Positions 8,238-16,978 of a stretch of DNA of 53,869 nt are shown in pieces. The stretch comes from Bacillota bacterium (GTDB taxonomy: Bacteria; Bacillota; Sulfobacillia; Sulfobacillales; Sulfobacillaceae): the NCBI GenBank assembly GCA_021821465.1, contig JAKACM010000022.1:1-53869 (forward strand), given 5' to 3'. The stretch's first letter is position 1. Each line of letters starts with the position of its first letter. The notes under the pieces are model-generated. The model saw only the letters and a program-made list of their open reading frames with translations, made no database searches and was not told the DNA's origin. The translations under genes and the position numbers were made by a program.

Positions 8238-9203
8238 TTGCCGCTTTCTCAGTGGGTTATTACCGATAACAGTGCTGTCACAACGCTTGTCGGCCGCGGA
8301 GATGAACACTTGAAGCACATTGAAAATACTTTAAATGTGAAACTGATCGCTCGCGGGAATGTGATTGCCATCCAAGGGCCGGATCGAGATCAAGCCCTAG
8401 CGCGTCAAGTTCTGGATCTCTTGGCGCAATGGGCTTACGCTGGCCAGCCTATTCGGCTCGACACCGTGGACGCGGCCGTAATTGCCGTACAGGAAGGAAC
8501 CGAGAGTCAATTTCTTCACCTGTTGACAGAATCGGTGTACACAACCACTCAAGGACGGATTATCCGTCCCAAAACTGTTGGGCAACAAGTTTACATTGAA
8601 GGAATACGTCAGAATACCTTAGTTTTTGGCATTGGCCCGGCCGGAACCGGCAAGACCTATTTGGCTATGGCTATGGCAGTTCAAGCATTGAAGACGCACG
8701 ACGTCGAACGGATCATTTTAACCCGGCCGGCGGTAGAAGCAGGCGAGAAATTGGGATTTTTGCCGGGAGCCTTGGAAGACAAAGTGGATCCCTATCTACG
8801 ACCGCTGTATGATGCTTTGTTTGACTTTCTGGGTCAGGAAGCGACGGAACGTTATCGGGAACGGGGACATATTGAAGTGGCTCCCTTGGCCTATATGCGA
8901 GGACGAACCTTAAATTCCAGCTTTATTATTTTAGATGAGGCGCAGAATACTACGTACGAGCAAATGAAAATGTTTTTGACTCGACTGGGATATGGATCCA
9001 AAATGGTGGTTACCGGAGATGACACGCAGGTCGATTTGCGCGGGGAAACATCGGGCCTTCGTGAGGCGGAGCATATTCTTCAGGGGATCCCCGGAATTCG
9101 CATGATTCATCTGGGGAGGCGGGATGTGGTACGCCATCCTTTGGTGGGCGAAATTATCGCAGCCTATCAACATTTTGAGGAAACAAGGAGTCCAACGTCA
9201 TGA
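8238..9203 (+). CDS. phoH: PhoH family ATPase
   Basis: This is a cytoplasmic P-loop ATPase of the PhoH family, linked in various bacteria to RNA metabolism or phosphate response. An N-terminal nucleic-acid-binding-like region precedes the ATPase. Walker A is GPAGTGKT (about residue 133) and Walker B is FIILDEAQNT (about residue 230). Later family features are VTGDDTQVDL and HLGRRDVVRHPLV. Length (321 aa) is typical. The start is TTG 8238 after AAGGGGGA. The stop overlaps the yqfF ATG as ATGA. Confidence 0.94.
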   Translation: MPLSQWVITDNSAVTTLVGRGDEHLKHIENTLNVKLIARGNVIAIQGPDRDQALARQVLDLLAQWAYAGQPIRLDTVDAAVIAVQEGTESQFLHLLTESVYTTTQGRIIRPKTVGQQVYIEGIRQNTLVFGIGPAGTGKTYLAMAMAVQALKTHDVERIILTRPAVEAGEKLGFLPGALEDKVDPYLRPLYDALFDFLGQEATERYRERGHIEVAPLAYMRGRTLNSSFIILDEAQNTTYEQMKMFLTRLGYGSKMVVTGDDTQVDLRGETSGLREAEHILQGIPGIRMIHLGRRDVVRHPLVGEIIAAYQHFEETRSPTS

Positions 9204-11416
9204 CCACCAAGCGTAAAGCGGGGAGTTGGTTGACAAACGTCCGGTATATTAACTGGGATTTGAAGGGGTCAGCCTCATTGCACTGGCCTCAGATAATCGC
9301 AGGGTTATGTGTGTGGCTGTTGACCATGGTGATATTTACCGCGACTTTTTTTTCGCAGCGGGTTGACGTGAATGTTGGGGACTTGGCTCCGAGAACGGTG
9401 GTCGCTCCTTATGGAGTGGTTGATTGGGGAGCCACTCAGAAGGCAAGGCAGCAAGCCGCGAAATCGGTGCAAAATGTATACGGCACCAATTCTCAGGTGT
9501 TAAAGACTCAAGAAAGTACGATTCGCAAGGACTTTTCCTTGATTTTGTCATTGTCTTTGGATAAGACTGCTCCTTTGTCCTTACGTGAGCAAACCGCTGC
9601 CCAGGCTATTTCTCTGGGATTGCCCAGCAGCGTGTGGGGGGAAGTCTTGAGCTTATCTCCGTCAAAAATTGGCCAACTGCAGCAAGATGCGCTGGTTATC
9701 GTGTCTTCGGTAATGGGCAACGGAGGAAACGGGAACGGAGTTCGCAACAATCCAGTGGGTTTGGCAGAAGCCAAAGGATTTGCCGCTCAACTTGCCGCTC
9801 AGGAAGAATCTCAGCCCGGACTGAACCTGTTTTTGAGTGATTTTACCAAAAGCCTGATTGTGCCCAATACCTTCGTAAATGTTCGGGATACTCAGGCCAA
9901 GAAGGATCAAGCCATGGCCCGTGTGCCCACTGTCAAGATTTTAAAGGGAGAACAGGTATTGCAGGCGGGTCAAGTGGTAACGCCAACTGACATGAAAGTT
10001 CTGGAGGAACTGGGATTGTTAAACCGGGGATTTGATCCGGCTCCGGTACTGGGATCAGCTTTGATATCTTTGGTTTTGGTGGCCTTGCTGGGAGGATATC
10101 TCTGGTTTCTCAAACGCCCCTTATTTGAGTCTCGTGCGTCGGTTATTATCACCGGTATTATTTTTACAGCGTCATTGCTTGCTGCCGACGTGATGAAAGG
10201 ACTGCCGGCCCTAAACTATCTGGTGGTGCCTACCGCTGCTATCATGGTTAGCGCTTTGGTGGACTCGGGTCTTGGGATGGTGATATCCGGGGTTTTATCC
10301 CTCGGTGTGGCGACTCTTACTGGAATGGACTTGAATGTGGCGTTGGTATCCTTTTTTGGTGGATTGGCCGGTGTGTTCGCCATTTCGAGACTCTCGCAAC
10401 GCTATGATATCATTCGGGCAGGGTTTCTCGTCGGCATTGTCAACCTCTTTACTTTGCTCGGCCTGGATCTTACCCAAGGAGCAGGGCTGACTCAGACCCC
10501 GACCTGGGAAACGCTCTTATGGGGATTATTGGATGGAGTTTTGGCCGCCATTTTATCAATGGGTTCCATTCCGTTTTTGGAAGGGCCGTTCGGCATTATT
10601 ACCTCGATGAAGCTCATTGAACTGAGTAATCCCAATCAGCCGTTGCTGCGGAAACTTGTGATTGAAGCGCCGGGAACCTATCATCACAGCATGATGGTAG
10701 GCAACTTAGCGGAACAGGCGACAGAAGTTGTGGGGGGCAATTCATTATTGGCCCGAGTTGGTGCATATTATCATGATATTGGAAAATCCAAACGCCCTTA
10801 TTTCTTTATCGACAATCAATTTGGTGCGGACAATCCTCATGACAAGTTAGCACCGGCTTTATCGGCCTTGATCATTTCCTCGCATGTTCGCGACGGCACC
10901 AAACTTGCGCATGAGTATCGTGTCCCCGATGCCATAATCGATTTTATCCGCGAGCATCATGGGACCACACTGATTAAATATTTCTATCATAAGGCCGTAG
11001 CGGCGGACACGGGAGAAGGAGTTTTAGAAGAAGACTATCGCTACGATGGTCCGAGGCCGCAAAGTAAAGAGACGGCAATCGTGATGCTTGCGGACGCTTG
11101 CGAAGCCACCAGCCGGACGCTGAAACAACCGACCCAGCAAGCCATCGAACAAGTTGTCCGCAAGATTATCAAGGAACGCCTGGAGGACGGTCAGCTCGAT
11201 GAATCTAATCTCACCCTGAAAGAACTGGATATCATTGCACGGACATTTGTGCGAGTCTTGACGGGGGTTTTTCATCAACGGATTGAGTATCCGGAAAAAG
11301 TGTGGAGCGAAATGGAAAGGAGTCGCAGACGTGGAGATTTGGGTGGAAAGTCCTCCCTCTTCGTTATCCGAAGGACTGGCGGAGATGGTTCGTCGGGTGG
11401 CCGCCGCGGCTCTTGA
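9200..11416 (+). CDS. yqfF: 7TM-HD phosphohydrolase, PgpH/YqfF type
   Basis: This 738-residue integral membrane protein belongs to the 7TMR-HDED/HD family, whose studied member PgpH hydrolyses cyclic di-AMP. Order seen: one N-terminal membrane segment (about residues 30-50), an extracytoplasmic region, a cluster of hydrophobic helices (about 280-460), then a cytoplasmic HD domain. The HD residues are visible as TYHHSMMVGNLAEQA (about 492-506) and YYHDIGKSKRP (about 523-533), with the later IIDFIREHHGT. It is coupled to phoH at its start, and ybeY begins inside its 3' end. A cyclic di-AMP role is inferred from family. Confidence 0.92.
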   Translation: MTTKRKAGSWLTNVRYINWDLKGSASLHWPQIIAGLCVWLLTMVIFTATFFSQRVDVNVGDLAPRTVVAPYGVVDWGATQKARQQAAKSVQNVYGTNSQVLKTQESTIRKDFSLILSLSLDKTAPLSLREQTAAQAISLGLPSSVWGEVLSLSPSKIGQLQQDALVIVSSVMGNGGNGNGVRNNPVGLAEAKGFAAQLAAQEESQPGLNLFLSDFTKSLIVPNTFVNVRDTQAKKDQAMARVPTVKILKGEQVLQAGQVVTPTDMKVLEELGLLNRGFDPAPVLGSALISLVLVALLGGYLWFLKRPLFESRASVIITGIIFTASLLAADVMKGLPALNYLVVPTAAIMVSALVDSGLGMVISGVLSLGVATLTGMDLNVALVSFFGGLAGVFAISRLSQRYDIIRAGFLVGIVNLFTLLGLDLTQGAGLTQTPTWETLLWGLLDGVLAAILSMGSIPFLEGPFGIITSMKLIELSNPNQPLLRKLVIEAPGTYHHSMMVGNLAEQATEVVGGNSLLARVGAYYHDIGKSKRPYFFIDNQFGADNPHDKLAPALSALIISSHVRDGTKLAHEYRVPDAIIDFIREHHGTTLIKYFYHKAVAADTGEGVLEEDYRYDGPRPQSKETAIVMLADACEATSRTLKQPTQQAIEQVVRKIIKERLEDGQLDESNLTLKELDIIARTFVRVLTGVFHQRIEYPEKVWSEMERSRRRGDLGGKSSLFVIRRTGGDGSSGGRRGS

Positions 11417-11786
11417 AAATCTGGGAGGATTGGAGGAAGCGGAACTGAGCATCGTTTTGAGTGACGATTCGGCGATTAGGAAATTGAATAAGACATACCG
11501 AGGGGTTGACAGAGCCACAGACGTGTTATCCTTCAGTCAGCGGGAAGGCGAGGACGGCGACAGCGATTTGGCAGTTCTTGGCGATATCGTCATTTCTCTT
11601 GATCGAGCGCATGAACAAGCCCGGGAATACGGGCATAGTTTTGAGCGAGAGATGGGATTCTTGGTGGTGCATGGAATTTTACATCTGCTCGGATGGGATC
11701 ATGAGAAGGCGGATGAGGAAGCGGCGATGATGGCCAAGACAGAAGAAATCTTAAAAGAAATTGGCCTAGTCCGTGAAACACGCTGA
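11331..11786 (+). CDS. ybeY: Endoribonuclease / rRNA maturation factor YbeY
   Basis: YbeY is a zinc-dependent endoribonuclease needed for 16S rRNA 3' processing and ribosome quality control. The metal motif HGILHLLGWDHE (HGxxHLxGxDH) is present, preceded by LNKTYRGVDRATDVLSF, the family signature. I chose GTG 11331 because AAGGAG lies nine bases upstream and it gives the usual MEIWVES-like N-terminus (152 aa). A longer frame from 11283 would run deeper into yqfF. The gene overlaps yqfF upstream and dgkA downstream. Confidence 0.93.
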   Translation: MEIWVESPPSSLSEGLAEMVRRVAAAALENLGGLEEAELSIVLSDDSAIRKLNKTYRGVDRATDVLSFSQREGEDGDSDLAVLGDIVISLDRAHEQAREYGHSFEREMGFLVVHGILHLLGWDHEKADEEAAMMAKTEEILKEIGLVRETR

Positions 11787-12276
11787 AAATCTCAAAGAGT
11801 CATTTCGATATGCTTTTGCCGGGTTGGCTTATGCATTCGTTACACAAAGAAATTTGCGTCTGCATTTTTTTTCGGCAGCGGCAATAATGATATTGGGATG
11901 GATTATGAATTTGCCGCGACGCGAATTTATTGTCGTATTGGCGGCAATTATGGTGGTCATGGTTGCCGAAATGATGAACACGGCTGTCGAAGCCGTGGTG
12001 GATTTAACCAGTCCGAATATCCATCCGCTTGCTCAAACGGCAAAAGACGTCGCTGCGGGAGCGGTTTTGCTGGCCGCGATTGGAGCCGCACTTTTGGGGT
12101 TATGGGTCTTCATCCCGCGGCTTGTGAGCTTTGGACAAGATTTTATGGTACGATGGAACAATGAGCGTGGACTAACCACTATACTTTTACTTGTCTTGGC
12201 GACAATCCTCGCAGTGGCCATTTGGTTTCCTAGAACATGGCACAGAGACGGCTATCCAACGTCGCAAGATCATTGA
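11773..12276 (+). CDS. dgkA: Undecaprenol/diacylglycerol kinase family
   Basis: This small membrane kinase family phosphorylates undecaprenol in Gram-positive bacteria or diacylglycerol in proteobacteria. The conserved segment ESFRYAFAGLAYAFVTQRNLRLHF is followed by two helices and the signature AEMMNTAVEAVVDL. The protein is 167 aa, longer than the usual 120-130. The extra C-terminal part adds a fourth hydrophobic segment (TTILLLVLATILAVAIWF). The GTG start at 11773 lies within the ybeY end. Undecaprenol is the more likely substrate here, by lineage. Confidence 0.88.
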   Translation: MKHAENLKESFRYAFAGLAYAFVTQRNLRLHFFSAAAIMILGWIMNLPRREFIVVLAAIMVVMVAEMMNTAVEAVVDLTSPNIHPLAQTAKDVAAGAVLLAAIGAALLGLWVFIPRLVSFGQDFMVRWNNERGLTTILLLVLATILAVAIWFPRTWHRDGYPTSQDH

Positions 12277-12315
12277 AAACCGACCGGGACAGCGAAAGGG
12301 GAAGGTCAAAAACCG

Positions 12316-13608
12316 GTGAGAGCTATACGGTGGGGCCCTATTATTGTACTAATTGTTCTTGTGGGCCTCTCGGCAATATACTCGATGACAGAAACCGCAA
12401 TGATGTCATTGTCGCGGGGCAAAGTGCGAAGTCTGGTCGAGGATGGTCATAAACAAGGACATTGGTTAGAACAATTAGTCAAACAACCTAATCGGTTATT
12501 AGGGACGGTATTGTTTGGTAACAATTTGGCGAATATCATGGCTTCCACTATTGCAACGGGCATCTTTATTTTTTATTTTGGTGGTAAAGGCATTGCCATT
12601 GCTACTGTTGTTATGACCTTTGTTATTTTGTTGACAGCGGAAATTATTCCTAAGACGTACGCTGCCCATAATTCTGAACGTGTCGCTCTGCGATTTGCTC
12701 TATTTCTGGAAACCTCAGCCCGAATTTTTTATCCTGTCGTACGTGTGCTCACCTGGTTGGGGGTGGGCCTTATTCGTTTGTCCGGTGGGCGGGCAGAAGG
12801 AGGTCGGCTTTTGACGGAAGAAGAAATCCGCAGTATGGTCGAAATGGGCGAAGAAGAAGGAGTATTGGAAGCCGACGAAAGACAAATGATTCAGGGTATT
12901 TTTGATTTTGGAGACACCGTGGCTAGAGAGGTTATGGTGCCACGTATTGATGTGAATGCCTTGTCGGACACGGCTCCTTTGAAAGACGCATGGGATGCGG
13001 TGATTCATTGGGGACATTCGCGCCTGCCCGTGTTTCGCAACACGATTGATGACGTGATTGGTGTTATTTACGCACGTGATGTGCTGGCTTATTTGAAAGA
13101 ACGGGATCCTATAACGCCGATAGGCGAATTGGCTCGGCCTGTCCTCTATATTCCGGAAACAAAAAAAGTGGATGAATTACTGGCAGAATTCAGACGCCAG
13201 CGCACTCAAATTGCCGTGGTGCTGGATGAGTATGGCGGCACTGCGGGAATCGTTACGATTGAGGATTTGCTCGAAGAAATTGTCGGGGAAATTCAAGATG
13301 AGTATGACCAGGAAGATCTGCCCATCAAACGACTAGGCGAGGGATCGATAGATGTTGCGGGTATGGTCCAGCTGGAAGAGGTCAATGATATCTTAGACGT
13401 CGAACTGCCCCATGAAGATTTTGATACCGTGGGTGGATTGATTTTGCATTTATTGGGACGAGCTCCGGTAGAAGGAGAGGTTGTTCGCATCGATAATTTT
13501 GAATTTACGGTGTCCAAGGTTGTAGGACGTCGGGTAGTGCGGGTCATTATCAAGGCCAAGAAACCCGTTCGTACTCGAAATCGCGAAGAAAGCGAGGACG
13601 ATGACTGA
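12316..13608 (+). CDS. HlyC/CorC family transporter (DUF21 + CBS)
   Basis: The 430-residue protein has the layout of the CorC/HlyC family: an N-terminal DUF21 membrane domain of about three to four helices (residues 5-150), a cytoplasmic CBS pair (about 195-320; VMVPRIDVNALSD and VLDEYGGTAGIVTIEDLLEEIVGEI), and a C-terminal CorC_HlyC domain (about 330-420). Members are implicated in magnesium or cobalt efflux. The GTG start at 12316 lies 40 bases behind dgkA. It sits between dgkA and cdd, a place where Bacillus subtilis has no such gene. Confidence 0.9.
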   Translation: MRAIRWGPIIVLIVLVGLSAIYSMTETAMMSLSRGKVRSLVEDGHKQGHWLEQLVKQPNRLLGTVLFGNNLANIMASTIATGIFIFYFGGKGIAIATVVMTFVILLTAEIIPKTYAAHNSERVALRFALFLETSARIFYPVVRVLTWLGVGLIRLSGGRAEGGRLLTEEEIRSMVEMGEEEGVLEADERQMIQGIFDFGDTVAREVMVPRIDVNALSDTAPLKDAWDAVIHWGHSRLPVFRNTIDDVIGVIYARDVLAYLKERDPITPIGELARPVLYIPETKKVDELLAEFRRQRTQIAVVLDEYGGTAGIVTIEDLLEEIVGEIQDEYDQEDLPIKRLGEGSIDVAGMVQLEEVNDILDVELPHEDFDTVGGLILHLLGRAPVEGEVVRIDNFEFTVSKVVGRRVVRVIIKAKKPVRTRNREESEDDD

Positions 13609-13747
13609 GTCAACTACCCCGCCCTCAATGGCAGAGATTGAAGCAGTCCAATCTAGGTTGAGGGGGATCCCATGCGTTTTTCATCTTCTCGACCCGCATG
13701 CAGCAGGCGGAAGGCCAGCGCTTACTAAAATAGCGCCGAAAAATTGA
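13601..13747 (+). CDS. Possible 48-aa ORF, unknown
   Basis: A short open frame begins at an ATG inside the last codons of the CorC-type gene and runs 48 codons (MTESTTPPSMAEIEAVQSR at the start). GAGG precedes the ATG at four bases. I recognise no family. It may be noncoding. The 100 bases that follow, up to the cdd start, contain several small inverted repeats and no gene. Confidence 0.22.
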   Translation: MTESTTPPSMAEIEAVQSRLRGIPCVFHLLDPHAAGGRPALTKIAPKN

Positions 13748-13847
13748 GAAGGGAAGGGGCAGGCGTGAGCCTATTGGGCTATTCCTCCCCGGTATTAAGA
13801 CCAAGGATCCGCACAAATAGATGAAAGCCTCAAAGGGGCGTGAGAAC

Positions 13848-14270
13848 ATGACACTGGACATGCTTCGAGCCAGGGCACTGGAAGTACGAGAAAAGGCATA
13901 TGTTCCCTACTCCAGGTTTCCGGTGGGTGCAGCTTTGCTGACCCCGGACGGAGCAATTTATGAAGGATGCAATGTGGAAAACGGGAGTTTTCCTCTGAGC
14001 CTCTGTGCAGAGAGAGGAGCAGTGGCGGCCGCAGTGGCCCATGGCGCCCGTCAATTCGAAGCCGTGTTTATTATTGGGGATAAGGAGCGGGCTATGCCGT
14101 GTGGAGGATGCCGACAAGTGCTTAGTGAATTTGGTGACATGCACGTCTACGTTTCATACGGGGAGGGACGAGAGATCAATCATTATTGGCTCCATGAATT
14201 GTTGCCCGAAAGTTTTCATTTCACTCCCTCCATACGCGACGAAAAGGATGACACTAGCCAGTTCAAATAA
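13848..14270 (+). CDS. cdd: Cytidine deaminase
   Basis: This enzyme deaminates cytidine and deoxycytidine to uridine forms in pyrimidine salvage, acting as a small cytoplasmic zinc enzyme. The catalytic motif is LCAERGA (Cys 53, Glu 55) with PCGGCRQ (Cys 85, Cys 88) supplying further zinc ligands. YSRFPVGAAL and CNVENGS are substrate-binding motifs. I placed the start at ATG 13848 because AAAGGGG lies nine bases upstream; the in-frame ATG at 13821 has no such site. The usual next gene, era, is displaced by an insertion element. Confidence 0.94.
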   Translation: MTLDMLRARALEVREKAYVPYSRFPVGAALLTPDGAIYEGCNVENGSFPLSLCAERGAVAAAVAHGARQFEAVFIIGDKERAMPCGGCRQVLSEFGDMHVYVSYGEGREINHYWLHELLPESFHFTPSIRDEKDDTSQFK

Positions 14271-14514
14271 TGTAAACATGTTAGAATATGGGATCGGCAC
14301 AGGCTTATTATCCATCCTAATTAAGTTTAAGAGGTTTATCGGAGAGTCAGTGGCACGACGGGTGCAAATCAGTGATCCTGCACCAATTGCTCCGGATGAT
14401 CGATACAAAGCTTGTCGTGGGCTAACCGATTCACAGGATCTGTGATATTCATTCAAAGATTGTTTAGACTGCGCCCGCGGCACGATACGCCGTTCTGAAA
14501 GAATTTATCAAATG
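14271..14514. other. Intergenic stretch between cdd and the IS element
   Basis: No gene is evident. Short inverted segments occur (for example GGTGCA at 14360-14365 with TGCACC at 14379-14384), but I could not match the stretch to a known riboswitch or RNA class. Before the insertion it was probably the cdd-era spacer. Confidence 0.4.
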
Positions 14515-14524
14515 CGCCGTAAAA

Positions 14525-14545
14525 CCCCTTGCTTTAGCTATGGGG
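14525..14545 (+). repeat. Left-end hairpin of the tnpB element
   Basis: Imperfect palindrome of the type found at subterminal ends of IS200/IS605 elements: CCCC (14525-14528) pairs with GGGG (14542-14545), with inner GC/GC pairing. A very similar AAAACCCCTTGC hairpin occurs near the right edge of the window (53782-53804). Confidence 0.6.
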
Positions 14546-14623
14546 ATATCAGGTGAAGGCTTGGGTATCGACACGCTCTTCTAGTTGGTATACACTCTCT
14601 ATATAGAAAGAATGTGACTGTGG

Positions 14624-15904
14624 GTGTACTTGACACAAAGTAACCAAATCAAGGGACTCCGCAAAAAGGAATATAAAGCCTTGCGTGAACTGTGCGGGTA
14701 CGCGAAAAATCTCTATAACGTGGGTCTGTACTCAATCCGGCAGTATTTCTTTGCAGAAGGTCGCTTCCTTCGCTACGAATCGAACTACCACACAGTCAAA
14801 GAGAACGAGAACTACTCCCTGTTGCAAGCGGGTGTGAGCCAACAAATTCTCAAGGTAGTAGACCGTTCCTTCCGTGCCTTCTTCAACCTTCTGAAGAAGG
14901 CAAAGAGCGGCGAGTATCGCTATCATGATGTGCGCATTCCCCACTATCTGGATAAGAACGACTACTTTCCGCTCATCTTGTCTACGAATGCCATTGTCAT
15001 TAAGGATGGCTATCTACAAGTTCCGATGTTTCGCGAGTTTCAACGGTTGCATCCTGACTTGGAGAGAATCCGCATTCCGTTCCCTTCACGGTTAGAAGGT
15101 AAGACCGTGAAAGAAGTCCGGATCATTCCTGTGGAGAAGGCACGATTCTTCAAAATTCAATTTGTCTACGTGGCGAGTGAAGAACTGCACCCGACTCTTT
15201 CACTAGACACTACGCTTGCGATTGATCTGGGTTTAGATAACCTGGCTACATGCGTCAGTAGTATTGGTGGGTCGTCATTTCTGATTGACGGAAAACACTT
15301 AAAATCCCTGAACCATCAGTACAATGTGCGTATGGCCACGTTACAATCCATCCTCGATAAGCAAGGGTTACCGCGGTCTGAACAGATGGCAAGAATTACA
15401 ATGAATCGCAATAACCAAGTGCACGATTACCTGATGAAGTCCGCACGATACATCGTGAATTACTGCCTGAATCATGAGATTGGCACGATCGTAGTCGGCT
15501 ACAATCCTGATTGGAAGCATGACGTAAACATGGGTAAGAGGAACAATCAGAACTTTGTACAGATTCCCTATGGGCAACTGCGCAACCAACTCAAAAATCT
15601 GTGCGAGCGTTTCGGCATGCGATACCTAGAACAGGAAGAATCATACACATCGAAAGCCAGTTTTCTTGACGATGACGAAATCCCTGTCTGGAACAACACA
15701 CATCAAGACGTCACATTTAGCGGTAAACGTGTTAAACGGGGGCTGTATCGCGCCAGGAATGGGAGAATGTTGAATGCTGACGTGAACGGAGCCGCAAATA
15801 TTCTCCGCAAAAGTAACCATAGATTCTCCGATGGAGAACGAGTGGCTAGAGGGCTTTTGGCAAACCCTTTGCGAGTAAAGCTCACGTCCGTGGGTTTCTC
15901 GTAA
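14624..15904 (+). CDS. tnpB: TnpB-type RNA-guided nuclease of IS200/IS605 family
   Basis: TnpB proteins are RuvC-like nucleases guided by a right-end-derived RNA and are ancestors of Cas12. The 426-residue product is full length. The RuvC acidic triad is visible: Asp 201 in AIDLGLDNLA, Glu 339 in QEESYTSKAS and Asp 386 in NADVNGAANI. The zinc-ribbon CxxC pairs common in TnpB are absent between the Glu and the last Asp (SFLDDDEIPVWNNTHQDVTFSGKRVKRGLYR). This layout recurs in one IS1341-like subgroup. Start is GTG 14624, giving the subgroup-typical N-terminus MYLTQSNQIKGLRKKEYKAL. Nuclease activity is inferred from the intact triad. Confidence 0.9.
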   Translation: MYLTQSNQIKGLRKKEYKALRELCGYAKNLYNVGLYSIRQYFFAEGRFLRYESNYHTVKENENYSLLQAGVSQQILKVVDRSFRAFFNLLKKAKSGEYRYHDVRIPHYLDKNDYFPLILSTNAIVIKDGYLQVPMFREFQRLHPDLERIRIPFPSRLEGKTVKEVRIIPVEKARFFKIQFVYVASEELHPTLSLDTTLAIDLGLDNLATCVSSIGGSSFLIDGKHLKSLNHQYNVRMATLQSILDKQGLPRSEQMARITMNRNNQVHDYLMKSARYIVNYCLNHEIGTIVVGYNPDWKHDVNMGKRNNQNFVQIPYGQLRNQLKNLCERFGMRYLEQEESYTSKASFLDDDEIPVWNNTHQDVTFSGKRVKRGLYRARNGRMLNADVNGAANILRKSNHRFSDGERVARGLLANPLRVKLTSVGFS

Positions 15905-15940
15905 GAATCCCCCGCCTTTAGGCGTGGGGAGTGTCAAGTA
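15790..15940 (+). ncRNA. Putative TnpB guide (omega/re) RNA
   Basis: In studied IS200/IS605 elements the tnpB 3' end plus the right end is processed to a scaffold RNA, with the adjacent flank acting as guide. Here the scaffold would span the tnpB end and the hairpin at 15909-15929. The guide would be the flank starting near 15938 (GTATGGTTGCTCCC). The 5' limit is arbitrary. This follows from family knowledge, not from a direct signal. Confidence 0.4.
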
Positions 15941-16021
15941 TGGTTGCTCCCAATATCGAGTCTGATGAAAAGTCATTAAGAAAGATTAGACTAGGAACAT
16001 ATTTCGGGGAAAAGCACGAGA

Positions 16022-16077
16022 ATGTGCTGAGTAAAAGCTTAGGAATTTGAACCTGTTTATCCGTGTGTAGAAAGGCA
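16022..16077 (+). promoter_or_regulatory. Leader element shared with ppsR, upstream of era
   Basis: The sequence runs ATGTGCTGA, AGGAATTTGAAC, then TAGAAAGG just before era. The same three blocks in the same order and spacing precede ppsR (20682-20738). A small stem AGCAC/GTGCT brackets its left part (about 16014-16028). Function unknown; it sits where it could affect translation initiation. Confidence 0.5.
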
Positions 16078-16085
16078 GTTGAGTT

Positions 16086-16976
16086 ATGGAATTAAAATCC
16101 GGATTTGTGGCCTTGGTGGGCAGGCCTAATGTTGGTAAATCCACTCTGCTCAATCAGATTTTGGGCAGAAAAATTGCCATTACCGCGGCGAAACCCCAAA
16201 CCACCCGTAACCGAATTCGAGGTGTGCTTCACAATTCCCAAGGACAAATCGTGTTTGTGGACACCCCAGGTATTATCAAGCCTCGGCATAAACTCGATGA
16301 ACGTCTGGAAGCCAGCATTAGGCGTGCCCTCAAGGAAGTCGATGTGGTCGCCCATGTGGTGGATATTTCCAAACCGCCGGGTGAAGAGGAGATTCGCATC
16401 GCTCGCATGCTCAGCCAATCCGGTCAGCTCGCCATTTTGGTTGGCAATAAAAGTGATCTCGTACTTCATAGCGAAGGGCGTCTTGATCCCTATCTTTCTC
16501 TGGCTCCTTACCGTCATGTCCTGGCTGTGTCGGCGCAATTAGAGAGGGGTCTCGACTCATTGGTTGAAATACTTTGGGATTTGTTGCCGGAAGGGCTGCC
16601 ATATTTTCCTGAGGATGTTGTGACAGACCAAACCGAGGACTTTTATATTTCCGAAGCAATCCGGGAAAAAATTCTCGAGCAAACGCGAGACGAGGTACCG
16701 CATTCTGTTGCCGTCACTGTCGAGGAACGGCAAACCCGCTCCGACCAGTTGATATATATTCGCGCATCTATCTATGTGGAACGCAGTACTCAAAAGGCTA
16801 TAATCATCGGCAATCATGGACAAATGTTGAAGCGGATCGGACAGCTCACCAGAAGAGATTTGGAACAATATTATGGCAAACAAGTCTATTTGGATTTATG
16901 GGTTAAGGTTAGGGGTCACTGGCGTGATCAAGAAGCTTGGCTTGCGCGCTTTGGCTATCCTCAAAGCGAGAAGTAA
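16086..16976 (+). CDS. era: GTPase Era
   Basis: Era is an essential GTPase that binds the 3' end of 16S rRNA during 30S assembly. Motifs seen: G1 GRPNVGKS (residues 12-19), G3 DTPG (59-62), G4 NKSD (about 121-124), and a C-terminal KH domain (about 200-290) with IIIGNHGQMLKRIG and LDLWVKVRGHWRD. Length 296 aa is normal. The ATG at 16086 follows AGAAAGG. It leads the era-recO-glyQ-glyS run; the next gene recO starts two bases after its stop. Confidence 0.97.
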   Translation: MELKSGFVALVGRPNVGKSTLLNQILGRKIAITAAKPQTTRNRIRGVLHNSQGQIVFVDTPGIIKPRHKLDERLEASIRRALKEVDVVAHVVDISKPPGEEEIRIARMLSQSGQLAILVGNKSDLVLHSEGRLDPYLSLAPYRHVLAVSAQLERGLDSLVEILWDLLPEGLPYFPEDVVTDQTEDFYISEAIREKILEQTRDEVPHSVAVTVEERQTRSDQLIYIRASIYVERSTQKAIIIGNHGQMLKRIGQLTRRDLEQYYGKQVYLDLWVKVRGHWRDQEAWLARFGYPQSEK

Positions 16977-16978
16977 AC

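Larger units (their letters stand above)
14515..15940 (+). mobile_element. IS200/IS605-type (IS1341-like) element with tnpB only
   Basis: The element consists of one tnpB gene flanked by hairpin ends and has no TnpA (Y1 transposase). The left-end hairpin is CCCC-N13-GGGG at 14525-14545. The right-end hairpin is CCCCCGCC-TTTA-GGCGTGGGG at 15909-15929, followed by the typical GAGTGTCAAG. It separates cdd from era, which are neighbours in Bacillus. The exact left and right boundaries are estimates. Without TnpA it would need transposase supplied in trans to move. Confidence 0.8.

Noticed and set aside
14340..14450. Possible riboswitch between cdd and the tnpB element
   Set aside because: Some inverted repeats exist, but no conserved core of a known class (T-box, TPP, SAM, FMN, cobalamin, lysine) could be found and no gene follows directly.
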